In this document: piece after piece, positions 22,492 to 34,819 of the stretch
Layout of the letters: each line of letters opens with the position of its first letter
Position numbering within the stretch: position 1 is the first letter of the stretch
From: Talinum fruticosum
Taxonomy: Eukaryota > Streptophyta > Magnoliopsida > Caryophyllales > Talinaceae
Direction of reading: 5' to 3'
DNA: 64,000 nt
Assembly: GCA_021018815.1 (NCBI GenBank)
Contig: JAITYX010000009.1
Location: 5,148,501-5,212,500, forward strand
The notes under the pieces: generated by a model
The model's input: only the letters and a program-made list of their open reading frames with translations
Told to the model about the DNA's origin: nothing
Databases searched by the model: none
Translations under genes and position numbers: made by a program

Positions 22492-24000
22492 CGAAGACTC
22501 GGGTATGACTGACTAACCCCTTGAATGTGTTTTGATTTCATGCATTCATCTAAATTTAGGATAAAGCAAGAAGCATCCTAAAAGAAATTCATTTAACTAA
22601 GTCATATGCTTTACAATTCATCATTTCAATATGACTTATTCTTGACTGAACTCAAACTCGGATCCGACCCATTATGAACTCGGACTCGGATCCGACCCAC
22701 TCGAACTCGCATTCGACCCACTTAGTCGGACTCGGACATTTAGTTTGCCTACGCTATTAGTTGTTTAATTATGCGTAATTGTAAAATGTCTATATAACTC
22801 TTGTGCCCATTAAGATTGAATGATTTATTTATGAGTTCTAACATATCCGAAATCCGAGTATATTGAATATTAGACTTGAAATATTCCAGATTAATAGATT
22901 AAGGTAATTAGTCATTAAATGCTTTATTTAGACTAATCCTTATCTAATTATGGACCAAAGTATATTTATACTTTGAGAACCATTGTGCTTAATGTTTTTG
23001 CAGGTTTTTCTAATGTCAATTATCCGAAGAAAAAGCAAAAGCAAAAGGCTTCGACCATTAAAGCACCGCCGGACAAAAAGTCGGAATTTCTAGAAAAGCT
23101 CGGAACTTACTGACGACCTTATCTCGTTACTATTTTGGGTAATATTTTATTTCGTGTCTAACGGTCTTTTCGTTTTGCTTTTCCAGTTTACAAAAGCTGG
23201 AAAAAGAGTTGTTGGAAGCTAGGACCAAGGCACAACGGTTATTTCAAGGTGGTCCAAAATCCGAGTGACTCGGATATCCGTTACAACGGCTAGTTGACTC
23301 GAGCAGCTTCAACGGAAAGACGTTGGAGGCACAACGGCTATCTCTTCAAGGCGAGACTATTTATAGGAGCCTTAGCACAAGATTTCAACCGACGAATGGA
23401 AGAAAAAGAGAGACCATATTGAACATCTTCTCTAGCATACAACTCCAAAACTGTAATTCTAATATTCCGAGTTGTATTTTTCCGAGTCGATTGTATTGCA
23501 ATTCTTACTACTCTTCTACTCTTTCTCTCCGACTGAGTTGTAAAGGTTACCTCAACTCAATTGTCTCAAACTGTAAAGGTTACCTCGGTTTGGAAGTACC
23601 AGGTTAGATAAGGGAACTTCTAACCCCGGGAAAATTGGAGGATCCCAAGTTGATAAGGTAACTTCAACTTGGAAGTACTAGGTCGATCGGATAAGGTAAA
23701 TTCCGAGCACGGGAAAATTGTAATAGATTTGTTTGGGAACAAATCCGAGTAGTCATATTCATTGTAATTGAGGATTCAATTAGTGGATTTGACTTGGTGT
23801 CCGGATTGACACTTGTCCGTGGTTTTCACGCCCGGGAGGGTTTCCACGTATATCCGAGTTTACACTTTTCCGAGTCCAATCAAGACTCGGAATCTGTTTC
23901 GTCTCTATTCCGTGCAAAAGAGTTTGATTCCATAAAGAATTTTCCATCACCCTATTCACCCCCTCTAGGGTGACTTAACTTCTCCCAGAGCAAACCTTCA
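22492..24000 (+). mobile_element. Solo LTR of the SIRE-like copia family
   Basis: It begins CGAAGACTCGGG (a TG-to-CG change of the family start TGAAGACTC) and ends GAGCAAACCTTCA. Length is 1,509 bp. It is flanked by a perfect 5-bp target duplication, CTAAC at 22487-22491 and 24001-24005. It shares the internal blocks ACCGTGGTTTTC-like/GTGGTTTTCACGCCC, TTGACTTGGTG and CACCCTATTCACCC with the LTRs at 33257-34798 and 55665-57189. A TATTTATA box lies near 23358. The coding part was lost by LTR-LTR recombination. Confidence 0.88.
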
Positions 24001-24072
24001 CTAACATCTTTAATATTAAACTAACAATAAAAATAGAGGTCTTTCAATAAAATTACAAAACTAATAATAAAA

Positions 24073-24411
24073 CTACCAATATTGATCAAGATGGTGGTGA
24101 TGGAGGGTTGATGATGATGCACGAGAAGAAGAAGCCGATGAGTGATGGCTACCGATAATGTTGGCGTGAAGAGGTTTTGGTGATGAGGTTAGGCGTGAAC
24201 CGGGCGGTGGCGAAGAGATGAAAAGTAAGATGAACAGGATGGTGATAGTAATGAGGGAGATGGGTAAAGAAGGAGAGGTGAAGTAGCGTCCCGATGATGA
24301 TGATAAAGGTAGGTGATGACGACGATTTTTTCCCTCAATAGGTAGAGGAAGGCCTAGGCGTTGGGTAAGAAGCATCCCGGTGAAGGAATTTTGGTAGTAA
24401 GAGGAGTCCAT
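24073..24411 (-). CDS. Hypothetical ORF with one membrane segment
   Basis: A 112-residue ATG frame in a good context (GGGATGG). It opens with MDSSYYQNSFTGMLLTQRL, has a hydrophobic span ITITILFILLFIS around residues 55-67, and then a Ser/His-rich tail ending before a stop at 24073. The layout (short cytosolic N terminus plus one membrane anchor) resembles the first exon of a type II Golgi protein, but no catalytic domain follows in any frame. It sits among retroelement debris right beside the SIRE solo LTR. It could be a captured gene fragment or a chance ORF. Confidence 0.25.
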   Translation of the reverse strand: MDSSYYQNSFTGMLLTQRLGLPLPIEGKNRRHHLPLSSSSGRYFTSPSLPISLITITILFILLFISSPPPGSRLTSSPKPLHANIIGSHHSSASSSRASSSTLHHHHLDQYW

Positions 24412-25250
24412 CCCAAAGGAATCCTAGTAGGTTTAGGACTAAGAGTAGGATTATTTCAATCTCCTCTTGAAAATAAAAGCTCATAAAATAAATCCTCATA
24501 CAAATAAATATTTTATGAGTCATTAGTTTTGGACCGACTTCATATCTTTTCTTGAACAATTGTCGGTAGCTAAAAATCCACTTTTAACGTCTTTTCTTCT
24601 CTTCCCCACTTTATTCGATAATTACCTAAAAACAAACAAAATAGAATAATTTAGATAAAATAAACTATATAATATAAACTAATAATAACTAAAGATACGT
24701 ACAAAATACGACTTAACAAATTTCCGTACATTTAGGCTTTGGACATCCTTGTGCAAAGAAATTAAAGATTTGACCTTAAATTATGTTTCTCATAAAGACA
24801 CACATAAAACATAAAATATACACTAGGTTTGTCATGCTTGAAAAACAATTTCATTAAAAGTTGTCTTTTCCAAGCAAGTGAAAAACTAAACATTGCATTG
24901 TCATTAGAGAATGTATTCATCGAGCATCACAATATCTCTTTTAATTAAGTACCAATTAAAAATTATCCATCTTATTCAAACATGTACATACCGGTCAAGA
25001 GGTCTAAAAAGTTTTAGGATGGGAAAAATTAAGGTGCGAGTATGGTTATAGAAAAATTGAATAAGCGAGATAACTCACTAAAAATTGATAATAAACTTGT
25101 CCGGCAAACTTTTCTTCCAACTTATTTTTTTTCTTTTTTTTTCTTTTTTCATAACTCCATTCAAGCACATATTCGAGGCCCATATAGGGTCTTAAAAATA
25201 TAACACTCCCTGTCTCACACTCACCCAAATAGAATTGCTTGAAGTTAAGC

Positions 25251-25690
25251 TGTGAGACCCAAAATTTTAAGTAGGTTAATTTAAATTAAGTAATCGACGC
25301 GTAAAATATTTTATTTTGTATGAACTCCTATTCTTACGCCCTTTCATAAATAAATTAGCGGATTATATTATCTCCTCCCGATATCTTTATCGGACTGAGT
25401 AATTAAAACCCGAGGCGGTTTGTCATTTATTATTTCAAAAAAAAAAAGAGAGATAATGAAGGAGACTAATTACGTGGGTAAAGGAAATGAGAGATTAGTG
25501 TAAAGGGATAGTATGCTTGGCATTTTCTAAGGCAGCCACAACAAAAGGAAAAAGGGAGAAAATTAATGGGAAAAGAAAGAAGAAAGGCTCGGGGAAAGGA
25601 AAGAAGCCGAGGGAAAACGAGAGGAAAGAAGGAGGAGGAGGGCGAAGCGGGGAAAGCGAGAGAAGGAAGGTCGGGCAAGAGCAAACGCAG

Positions 25691-25728
<38 letters not shown>

Positions 25729-28182
25729 ATAGAAGAGGCCGGAGGCCGGTGCACCGAACAGCGAACGAAGGCCGGACGACCGGCAAACGCGAAGAAGGGA
25801 ACAGAGGCACGAAGGAGGCGAAATCGAGACCGGAAGAAGGGGAGCGAGCGCAAGGGCGAGAAGAAGGAAACCGACGGCCAACAAGCAAGGAAACCGCCGC
25901 CGGCGACAGCGGCGAGCAAGGAGGAAAGCGGCGAAGCAGGGCGGACCGGGGTTGACAGCGAGGCGAGAGAGGCGAATAAGAGGAATGAAATGAAGAGACC
26001 GACTTAGACCGAACCGAAATTTGCAACCTTCAATCTCTAAGTCGAGGTGTGTAGTTTTATACTCTAAACTGTTAGTATTTTCGAAACCTAAATGAATTTG
26101 TCTGTGAATGTTCAATGATGAATGTTTGCTTGGGAACATAGAAGAAATTTAGGAAGTAGTAGGGCTGAACTAGGATATGAGGGAATCAGATTGAGTCTGT
26201 TTAGAGCTGAATTAGAAATTTGAAGGAATTTATTAGTTGTTTAGGACTGAATCGAATGCTTGGAAATTTAGAAAGAATTGGATGGCATAGAGAAAAGGAG
26301 CAATGTAGAGGCCTCAATTAGCACTTAGAGATGAAGAAACGGTGATTTGGGTCTAAACTATAAAGTGATGCTTCAGTTGAACATTAAAAGATTCTTAAGT
26401 TCTTTGCGTTGGAAGATAACGACTTATGTTGGGAAATAACAAGTTAAGAATAAAAACAAGAGTGCAAGATCACCTTGACTAGTACACAGGTGGAGAGCTA
26501 GTGATTGTGAGGGTAAGCTTAAGCTGAGTTGAAGGCATATCTAAATCCTTGAGAGTAAATGGAACTAGAAGATAAATGGAGCTAAAAGAAATTTAGTGAA
26601 GTGAGTTTAAGAGTTATATGACTATGTATGGGCAAGAAAGAGTGTGCTTAGTAATGAGAAGGCATAAGAGGAGAAATTAAGGTGAAAATGGCAAATTGTG
26701 AGAAGTTAAGACGTTTGAGTTAAGTGGTAATTACTTGTGGTTATTGTGGCTCAGAAAAAGAAATTAATATTATTGAATTCATAGATTTAGAAAGGCATCG
26801 TCGGAAAAGAGCCGAGGAGGACTCGTCTGAGTTGAGTTTTGATTAATTGTGCTAAGTGATTGTGTTAAATGATGTTCAAAAGTTAGTTTTGAAAGAAGTT
26901 CTATGTTTTACGCAGAATGATACTTGAATGTGATTTTGTGATATATGCTTTTAAGCGCGAAACGTGTTTCTAAGAAGTGAAACTAATTTGAGAATGTTGC
27001 TTGAAACAAGCTTGATAAGTGAACGTGTTAAAGAAACTATTGTGAATCGACTTTGCCTGGATCGTTTAGCACAAGGAAGGATTCTAGCTAGGGGTGGCTA
27101 GCTAGGGGTCTTGTGTAGCAGGACGCCCGATTGGAATCTTCCTAGATAGGTCCCGGGAGCCTTTCATTTGCGGTCGCGCCCGGAGAAACCAGAGAAATCA
27201 GAGAAATTATGAGAAATTGCGAAGTGCTAGTTCGAGTCCACAACCTAGAAAGTGATTCACCAAAAGGAATTCATTGCAAGTGATTTATGAAAAGTGATTC
27301 AAGTAGAAATGATTCAAATTATGTTTGAAAGCATTTGAAAGAAAGTAACGGTGGTTGCACCATTTTGTTTAAAGAAGAAAAGAATTGTTCTTGAATGTGA
27401 AATCGTGCTTTTAAATGATTAAAAGAATTCCGATCTTTAAGTTGCAAGAGATTTCATTGAAAGTATATAGATTTGTATTATGTTATTATGCTTTCGCAGA
27501 TTTCATTATTATGATTATTATGTGTAAGGAATTTCCATTTTTAAGGTGTAAGACTCCGATGAGCCCGTGGTTTATTGCTCACCTCCACAAATTCCCCTCC
27601 CGAGTTGAGGTACTCCTTGATACGGTTGCTCGAAATGCTTGACTTGGATGGTGATCGCAAGTTGGAGTTGGTTTATGTAATTTCATGTTTAACATGTTGT
27701 ATATACTCGGTTTCTTATGTAAATAGACAGTAATGTATAGTAAGTTTAAGGTATGTATGGAGACCCGAACTAGTAGCTCGACAAGCCGTAGATTTCCTTT
27801 TTCCGGCAATTTTGATCTCAAGTGGTTGTAAATTTAGTTTTTGCTGAGTTCATGACTTGGGTTGTAAGCTAGTTCGAAATATGAGTTTTGTGGTTGTGAA
27901 TATACTCCGGCGTGTGGCCGTTGAGTCGTGTACTTCGAGCGTGTGGCTCGTTGAGTTTTATTGTGACTTTCATGCAGGTTTTAAGGCTGGTAGCCTATGG
28001 GTTGGGCTATAGTTCAAACGGAACTCGCCAAAATTTTTAGAAAACTTCAACCCTTGTAAGAAATTATATTCTTTACCTTTAAGGTGGGCTAGGACAGCTA
28101 AGTCAACACCTGAGTGAGCCTTGGGAGTTCCTTTGAGGAACTCGGGGGTGTAATACTCCTAGGGTGGGTTTTGGGTGTTACA
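25251..28182 (+). mobile_element. Large solo LTR (2.93 kb), chromovirus/Tekay-like
   Basis: It starts TGTGAGACCCAAAAT and ends GGGTTTTGGGTGTTACA. The termini form an imperfect inverted repeat (TGT-A/G-ACACCC type) typical of large plant Tekay/Del LTRs. Near-duplicate flanks are TTAAG (25245-25249) and TTAAC (28183-28187), separated from the left end by one base. Inside are a GA-rich block, the phrase TTGCTCACCTCCACAAATTCC, and GTTGAGGTACTCCTTGAT. Long frames on both strands at 25466-26139 come from the GA/CT-rich composition and are not genes. Confidence 0.65.
25694..25726. repeat. (GA)n microsatellite
   Basis: About 16 uninterrupted GA units inside the large LTR, within a broader purine-rich block (25550-25960). 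Confidence 0.95.
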
Positions 28183-28189
28183 TTAACAC

Positions 28190-28355
28190 TTTTTTTTTTT
28201 TTTTCGTTAGTATGGTTTGAGCCATTGATCGGCCCAAAAGGGGCATGACTTTCCCAAGCATGGGTTACTCCATTCATAAAGGTTCAACTTGAGACCTAAA
28301 CTTAAGGGGAAATGGTGTCGAGCCACCAACTCCGGCCCATGTTAGTAAACTAACG
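28190..28355 (-). mobile_element. SINE-like unit 1
   Basis: Read on the minus strand it begins near TTAGTTTACTAACATGGGCC, has GGTGGCTCGACACC (a B-box-like word) and CCATTTCCCCTTAAG, and ends in a poly(A) of 15 (T-run 28190-28204). It is similar in order to 28365-28524. Pol III boxes are only approximate, so SINE status is inferred from size, tail and the paired copy. Confidence 0.45.
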
Positions 28356-28364
28356 TTTTTCTTC

Positions 28365-28524
28365 TTTTTTTTTCCTGATTTTTCTTTTCATTGTTGGCAT
28401 GTTTCGAGTTGTAAACAGCCCTTAACGGAGTTAACTCTTCCAACACAGGTCTTTTCCATACACAAGCTACTTAAGGGGAATAAGTGTCGTACCACATGAA
28501 CCAACCTATGTTGGTAAACCAACA
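28365..28524 (-). mobile_element. SINE-like unit 2
   Basis: On the minus strand it shares with unit 1 the GTTTACCAACAT-GG, TGGTACGACACTTATTCC and CCCCTTAAGT blocks and also ends in a short poly(A) (T-run 28365-28373). It is diverged from unit 1 and in the same orientation, inserted immediately beside it. Confidence 0.42.
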
Positions 28525-28929
28525 TATTTTAAAAATTAATAAGCAAGACAAGAAATATCAAATTTTCAATGAGTTATTTTGCTCAATTTAGTAGTCTAGG
28601 TGAACGATTTAAGTCAATTTATTGCCTCTGTCACGGTCACATAACATGATCAAATAAAAATGATAAATTATGATCGTCACTAATTGAAGAAATATATGAG
28701 GATCAACTCAAACAACTCTAAATGACAATTAACATGCTCAAATTTCTCACTTACAAAGGAAAAAAAAAAAAACTATAAACAGAAAAATTTAGGCAAGTTA
28801 ACCTAGCATATAATCATGTTCATGCATTTCTTCACAAGAAAGACACTAAATTTTTTTTCAAAACATAAATACTCTAATAAGATTAAATGTATAAAATTAA
28901 AATGTAGGATGCACTCCTCCACACTTAAT

Positions 28930-29575
28930 TCATGCATTGTCCCTAATGCATGCGAAATAAAATAAAAAAGTAAAAATTATATAGAAACTTTCGTGAAAAA
29001 TGTTGGGTTGCCTCCCAACCAAGCACCTTTGTTTACTTGTCTTTGGCTCGACACCTCTGTAGCTCAAGGATCATTTAATTGCATTTCCCATACTAAACAG
29101 ATCTGGTCTCCTACATACTTGCAATTAGAGGGAAATTTCTTTTGAAAAACAAGCAGATGTATTCTCCCCCACACTTATGTTTTTATTCCTTTTTAGTTTT
29201 AATTTGTTTGTGAATAGATCTTTAAGGAACTTAATGTAACGAGGTTCCCATTTTACGGTATCTAGAAGAGGAATGTTTGTTTCTGCCTTCCTATATATTT
29301 CTATGATATCTTCAATTGCCTCATTTATCTTGGGAATTGTTCTTATCAATCTAATAGGAAAGGGTGAGATAGGCTTGTAAAGATCTTTCTTATTACCTAT
29401 TTCCTTAGCATTAGAGGCGTTATCTTTGTTTTGGTCAGGTTTAGATTCGTTGCCCTCTAATTTTGGCTCTACCTCTATATTTTTCCTAGGTTCCTCTAAC
29501 TCTTTCCCACTATTAAGTGTTATGACACTCACATTTTCTTTTTGGATCCTGAAAAGGTTAAAATTGCATTTGGGC
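28930..29575 (-). pseudogene. Athila-like Ty3/gypsy gag/pre-protease relic
   Basis: The frame 29125-29532 contains VITLNSGKELEEP near its start and NIPLLDTVKWEPRYIKFLKD followed by LFTNKLKLKRN. This is the conserved block just upstream of the protease in plant Athila/Tat elements (usual form NIPLLDAIKQIP-YAKFLKDL). Downstream (29110-28990), the frame is joined to sequence whose minus strand reads like VNK-A-LGG-PTF, the GTTGGGAGGCAACCC motif normally found at the far 3' end of such elements. Protease, reverse transcriptase and integrase are missing between the two, so a large internal deletion is likely. Confidence 0.72.
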
Positions 29576-29699
29576 TTGCAGGTTGCTAATTATTGTATCA
29601 TTAGCTTGTCATTATGGATCGTGTCAAGCCACAACTCCTTATTGGTACAAGCAGAAAAAAGAATTGAGTATATGAAGTCATTGGATTGATGAAATTATA

Positions 29700-30955
29700 G
29701 AGTAATCGGTCCAAAGAGGTGACACAAGTAATCATGATTTTTATACAAATTTTGGTCATACACTAAAGGGTCGCCTCAAAAGTCCAAATCCATGACAACG
29801 ACAAAGTCTAAAGAGGTAGTGGTCATTTTCCTAGAGAGAACACGAAAAGTATTACTTGTGTCCCAAAATCGCTCACTCATCACCCAAGTAATGCCACGGT
29901 TAGTAATACGTAAAGTAGTATAAAGAGGACCAAACCCAAAGAAAAGTCATGATTTTCTCAAGCGGATAATCCCGATTTTTGAATGTGTCAAAAATTTTCA
30001 GATAGTTCCACTACTCCTTATAGTATCTCCCTAAAAGATGCAAAACAACAATGTCTTACTACAATGCCACACTAGCATTAAGACAAAAGGAGATTGCAAA
30101 GAGATTACTGTAGTGGATATTGCTAGAGATGAGGTATGGTTGTCGACCTCCATTAAGAGGTCACTTTGGTTCCATTAATGATGAGCACGCCATTCGCTCC
30201 ACAAATTATTCTTGGGTCAAGCCTTTGGCCCTTGTTCTCCTTTTCGGATGTGAGCGTCTCCGAGGCACTTTGTTGACTTTTTTTCTCAAACAAAGGAGAC
30301 CACACTAGTTTTCTTTTAAGAAATAAAAGAAAAGGCTAAGGAGCAAACAAGAAGAAGCTTAGAACAAGCAAGAAGAAGAGAAGAATTGGAGATGTGAAAA
30401 TGAAGCATCCAAGCTCCCTTTTTATTGCAAACCGGATCAATTTTAAAAAATAAAGAAAACATCAAGGAAAATTCAGATTGGTTATTTACCCCGGTCCCAA
30501 ACCTAGCTCTTCCAAAAGTCGGCCAGCTCTAGTTTACAAGGCCTAACATGAGTCAGCCTGTGTGATTCAAGCAGTGAGGCAACGGCCAAACATCCGGAGT
30601 GGTAGCGTGGGCCCAGTGGTCTTGTCTCCGTCAATCTCCTTTCCAATATTTGACTAAAGTATTCAAGTAAAAACTAGATTTTCTTACATTTCATTATCAA
30701 TTGATAAAATGTTAGTGCAAAAATTATTTAGCTAACCTTCGGATCAAGAAACAAACAACCTTCAAGCATACGATTGAGCTTTAGGACTTTGATCAAGCCA
30801 AGCTCAAGAGCCTCATAGCCTGATTTCATACTACATGTCATGAGTCAAGTCCGTAACCATTGTCGAGTTCGATTAATGGGACGACCAATTTCAAGCGCCT
30901 TAACTTTTATGAAATTCGATCGACATTTGAAGCAACATCGATCGAACGGATAAGT
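29700..30955. other. No recognisable gene
   Basis: Mixed-composition sequence between retroelement pieces. An open frame at 30120-30308 shows no domain. Probably retrotransposon non-coding sequence, not assignable by eye. Confidence 0.4.
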
Positions 30956-31657
30956 AACCTTTAGTGTCTACTTTGACCTTCTCGGTCAAAGTGGGGCCTA
31001 AACCTAAAAAAGTGTCGTCCTTTTCTTTTTTATTTATATTATTTATTTATGTTAGCCCGATGATGAAAACCCAACAACTTCATTTCCTACTTGGGTCTAG
31101 ATCGGACTAAAGCATAGTGGCAAAACCTATTTCAGCCCACAAAATCCAACCAGCTCCAAAAAATAGCCCATAGTGCATTCCCTTGTTCCGGATAAGTCAA
31201 CAATCATTTTTCTCGGTCAATCTAACCAGGTTTGGGCTCCCAAGCCTAGCTCGAACCGGTATCGGACCTCAAACCCGCAAAACGCAGGTGTTGTGACCTT
31301 CGTTCGACTTCCAAGCTTGGCACTCTTCCCCAACTCATGAGACTCTCTAAACGGCGTCATTTTAACTGGTTCAATTTTGAGGATTTTTATTTATCTAGTT
31401 CCGGAAACTTCAGGCCCGATTTATCCTTTAACCGGTGGCCAACGGTTGAATTTAAGGTCTCTTTCATGCTAAATTTTTCTAAAAATAAAGGTCCCCCTGG
31501 TCATTTCACACACAAATTTCAGCCATTTTTCTACCTCATTTATGCTGAAACTCTTTAACACTCTCTCCTCCACACACTCTCTTACTCATACCTAAAAACC
31601 TTATCTAAAACCACACAAAAGAGCCTTCGTTTCTACCTATTTTGTATATTTCGACCT
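30956..31657 (+). mobile_element. Tat-like LTR, copy D (5' part)
   Basis: Aligns with copy A over CTAAAAAAGTG, TTATGTTAGCCCGATGATGAAAA, GGGCTCCCAAGCCTAG, AAACGGCGTCATT and TTATCCTTTAACCGG, up to the CACACTCTCTTACTC start region. It then stops abruptly at 31657, where the minus-strand SIRE LTR begins. Its TATA position reads TCTAAAAATAAAG. Confidence 0.6.
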
Positions 31658-34600
31658 TGAAGGTTTGCTCTTTGAGAGTTTGAATCACTTTAGAGGGGGT
31701 GAATAGGGTGTGAAAGAAATTTTACATAATTAAGAAATTTTCTCGCTTAAGTCGAACTCGAAATGAGGGATTGAGTCTAGATTAGACTCGAAAAATAATC
31801 ACAAGGTATTTTATGCGGAAACCCTCATAGGGCATAAAACCACGGATAGAGTCAATCCAGTTACCAAGTCAAATCCACTATATTGAATCCTTAAAATACG
31901 AAGGACTCGACTCTCATAATTGTTCCCTTAGATAGTTCAATACAAGTTTTTCCTTGGCACAAAAGATCCCTTATCCGTCCTAATTCTTCCAAATTGAGTT
32001 ACCCTTTACAGACTAGGTACAATTGAGCTAAGTTACCCCTTATAGCTCATTCAAGGGGAATTACGGAAGAATTGAATGAGTAAGAATTTGACTAATTACA
32101 AGACTTCTTGTTTCAACTCAAAAGTTGAGAAAACTAAGTACGAGTTGAAAGCTCGTTCGACTCAATCTCTTCTTTTGAGTCGGTGATGGCCATTAGACAC
32201 TTAGATTCATCCTCGGTGTCATCGTCACTGTCTAATTCATCTTTAATTACCTTCTTTTTTTGTAATCTTTCTCCTCTTTAGGCAGCTTTTGACAATATGC
32301 TATTTGCTCGCCATGCTCAAAGCAACCAGAATTTTTAGTGAAAGAAGAATTTACCTTTTTTTCTTTTTCCGAAGACCTCGTTTTTAGGATTCTTCTACCA
32401 TTTCTTGTGTTTTATCATTTTCTTAAAACCTCTGGCTAGAAGCACCATGGGATCTTCTTCCGAGTCCGAGCTACTCGGACTTGGTCCAACTTCCTCTTAG
32501 GCTTTCAAAGCGATGTTTTTCTCGTGCTGGACTCATACTCTTCTTCTTGAAGATGCATCTCATGGGTCCGTAACTTTAATGAGTTCATCAAGTTTGAGCT
32601 TGCTCGAGGTACTCGGGCTTCTTCCATACCCATCACCTTTGGACCCCATTTCTTCTTTGGAAGACACCTTAGATGTTTTGTGACAACTTCTTTAGTAGAC
32701 ATCTTCTTACGGGAGATTTGAGATTATAAACAATCTCGGTGAACCTTATGTGCATCTCGGTGATGTTCACACCAACCTCTATCTTCAATAATTCGTATTT
32801 TTATAGATAATAGCTGATTTTGTTTTGTCTCATTTGGCTTGTTACTTCATAATTGGTTACTAAAGTGTCCCATACCTCTTTGTCCGTATCATAAGTTGAG
32901 ACTCGTTGAACTCGGATGAGTCTAATGTACACATAAGAATGTTCATAGCTATGTGATTCTTCTTATGCCTTTCCTTATCATCAATTGTGAATTTCGTCTT
33001 CAATTTCGACTACAGCTTCAACGCCAACTTACTTCATATGGATATAGTTTCTATTTGTGATGATATTCCAAACTTCCTTATCTTGGTCTTGAATGAGCAT
33101 TGCATTAACTTCTTTAAATGGGAAAAGTTGGAGCCCTTAAACTTCGGTGGTCTAGTAAAGGACATTCCTTCATCGAACTCTCCATTTAAATAAGCAATGA
33201 TCTTTAAACCTTCGGAATGTACGTTATTTTTAAGAAGGCTAGGCTCTAATACTAATTGAAAATTCACTTTGAGAGGATAATCACCCTAGAGAAGGGGTGA
33301 ATATAGTGATGAAAGAAAATTACAAAAATTAAAGTTCAAAAATGAGATAACAACTCACACAAAGAAATTGAGTCTAGAGTAACTCAAAAACACGAAAGAA
33401 TGAATACAATTGTTTTACAGGGAAACTCTCTTGGGGCGTAATACCTTAGATTGTGCTAATCCAAGCACAAATTAAAATTAACCTATTTGAATCGATAAAT
33501 ATGATTACCCAAATTTACTCCCTTAAACAAACCTATTATAATTTTTCCAAGCTTAGAAAATCCCTTGTTTGACCTATTACTTCCAAGTTGAGATATCCTT
33601 TACAACTTGGTGCAACCGAGCTGAAGTACTTTATCAACTCAGTCAAGGGATGACTTAGAAATGTGTTTGGAATGAAAAAGAGATTACAAAAATTTTCGTA
33701 CAAAAGTTATAACTCATAAAAGATTAAGAGAACACAAGTAAGAGTTGTAAGCTTGAAGAATGAATAAGTAGATTACACACTTGGTTCCAACAATATTATA
33801 AGTCGAGTGTATTGGAGATTTTATTTATAGGTGGCTTGGAAGAAAGTCGTCTTTAGCTAGAAGAACTAGGTTAGCTAGCGGTTATAACGGATAGTCTAAG
33901 AACTCGGTTTTCATACCATTTCGTATTTGTCGTTGAGCTTAGGTCCTAACTTTCGAAGTTGTTTTACCAACTCAAAGCATTTGAAAATAGGGTAGAAACA
34001 TATGTTAGACTCGTAAATGAGAAGTGACCCAAAATGACAATAAATAGGCTTGTTAGCTTACACCGAGTCCGTCCAGTGATTTCCGGCTTTTCTATCTCGT
34101 AGTTTTCCAACGATAAAGAAACCATTGTATTTTGTTTTCTTTGTGATTAATCTACTTTAGAGGATCTATAAAACAAATTATAGAATGGTGCTTAACGTAT
34201 AAAAATACTTTGGTCCAAGATTACATTAAGATTAATTCAAATCAAGTATTTAAAGACACAATCTCCTTAATATTTTAAACTGGAATTTTTCAATTCTAAG
34301 ATTTAATATGTTCCAATTCCAGTTATCTCTTAACTTAAAGAATAAACATAACAAATATAAGTACACGAGTTATTTAGACATATTTCAATGTTTGTGAATT
34401 TAAATTAATTTCTGTAGAGTGAATCTAACTGGGATAAAATTAAAATAAGTAATTCTAGTTCAATTCATAAAGCATGCCAATTTCAAAGTAGTGTTATAAA
34501 AGTGAATTTACTTTGGCAACCTTGATGTCCGAGTCATACCGAGTTGGTCGGGTTTCAGACTGAGTGGCTCGGTCAAGCTCAATTAGAGTGACCGAGTCGG

Positions 34601-34798
34601 TTGTTACTTTCTAAAGTAGAACCGAGTCCTTAGACTTTTAAATGAGAAACTTCTAAGCACAAAGTCTTCGGTCAGTCATCTAAGATTACTTTACCTTGTG
34701 AATTTCTTCTAGGATGCATCTTGATTAATCCTAAGTTTAGATGAATGGTTTTAACTCAAAATCAACTAGGTAGTCGGTTAATCATACCTGAGTCTTCA
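31658..34798 (-). mobile_element. Internally deleted SIRE-like copia element
   Basis: The minus-strand order is: 5' LTR 34798-33257 (1,542 bp, TGAAGACTCAGG...TGAAAATTCAC read at its two ends); primer site 33256-33242 (ATTAGTATTAGAGCC, initiator-Met type); gag relic; then a 3' LTR remnant 31658 to about 32155 that keeps only the R/U5 side, ending AAACCTTCA. Pol and the U3 half of the 3' LTR are gone, so one deletion joined gag to the 3' LTR. Flanks GACCT and AATTC do not match, so no target duplication is left. It separates two partial Tat-like LTRs. Confidence 0.8.
32165..33241 (-). pseudogene. Degenerate copia gag
   Basis: The minus-strand frame near 33190-33100 reads NGEFDEGMSFTRPPKFKGSN, the standard SIRE/copia gag opening (RPPxFxGxNF). 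Further on, 32702-32505 encodes LPKKKWGPKVMGMEEAR and LKLRTHEMHLQEEE, matching the gag of the plus-strand element at 57780-57900. Near 32300 a decayed zinc-knuckle (CFEHGEQIAYC) is visible. Several stops and frame shifts. No protease or later domain follows. Confidence 0.75.
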
Positions 34799-34819
34799 AA
34801 TTCGATTCCCTAGTCCTGT

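Noticed and set aside
25466..26139. Long overlapping frames (up to 214 codons) on both strands
   Set aside because: They arise from the GA/CT-rich block and (GA)n tract in the large LTR; Ser/Leu/Arg- or Glu/Lys/Arg-only composition and no domain.
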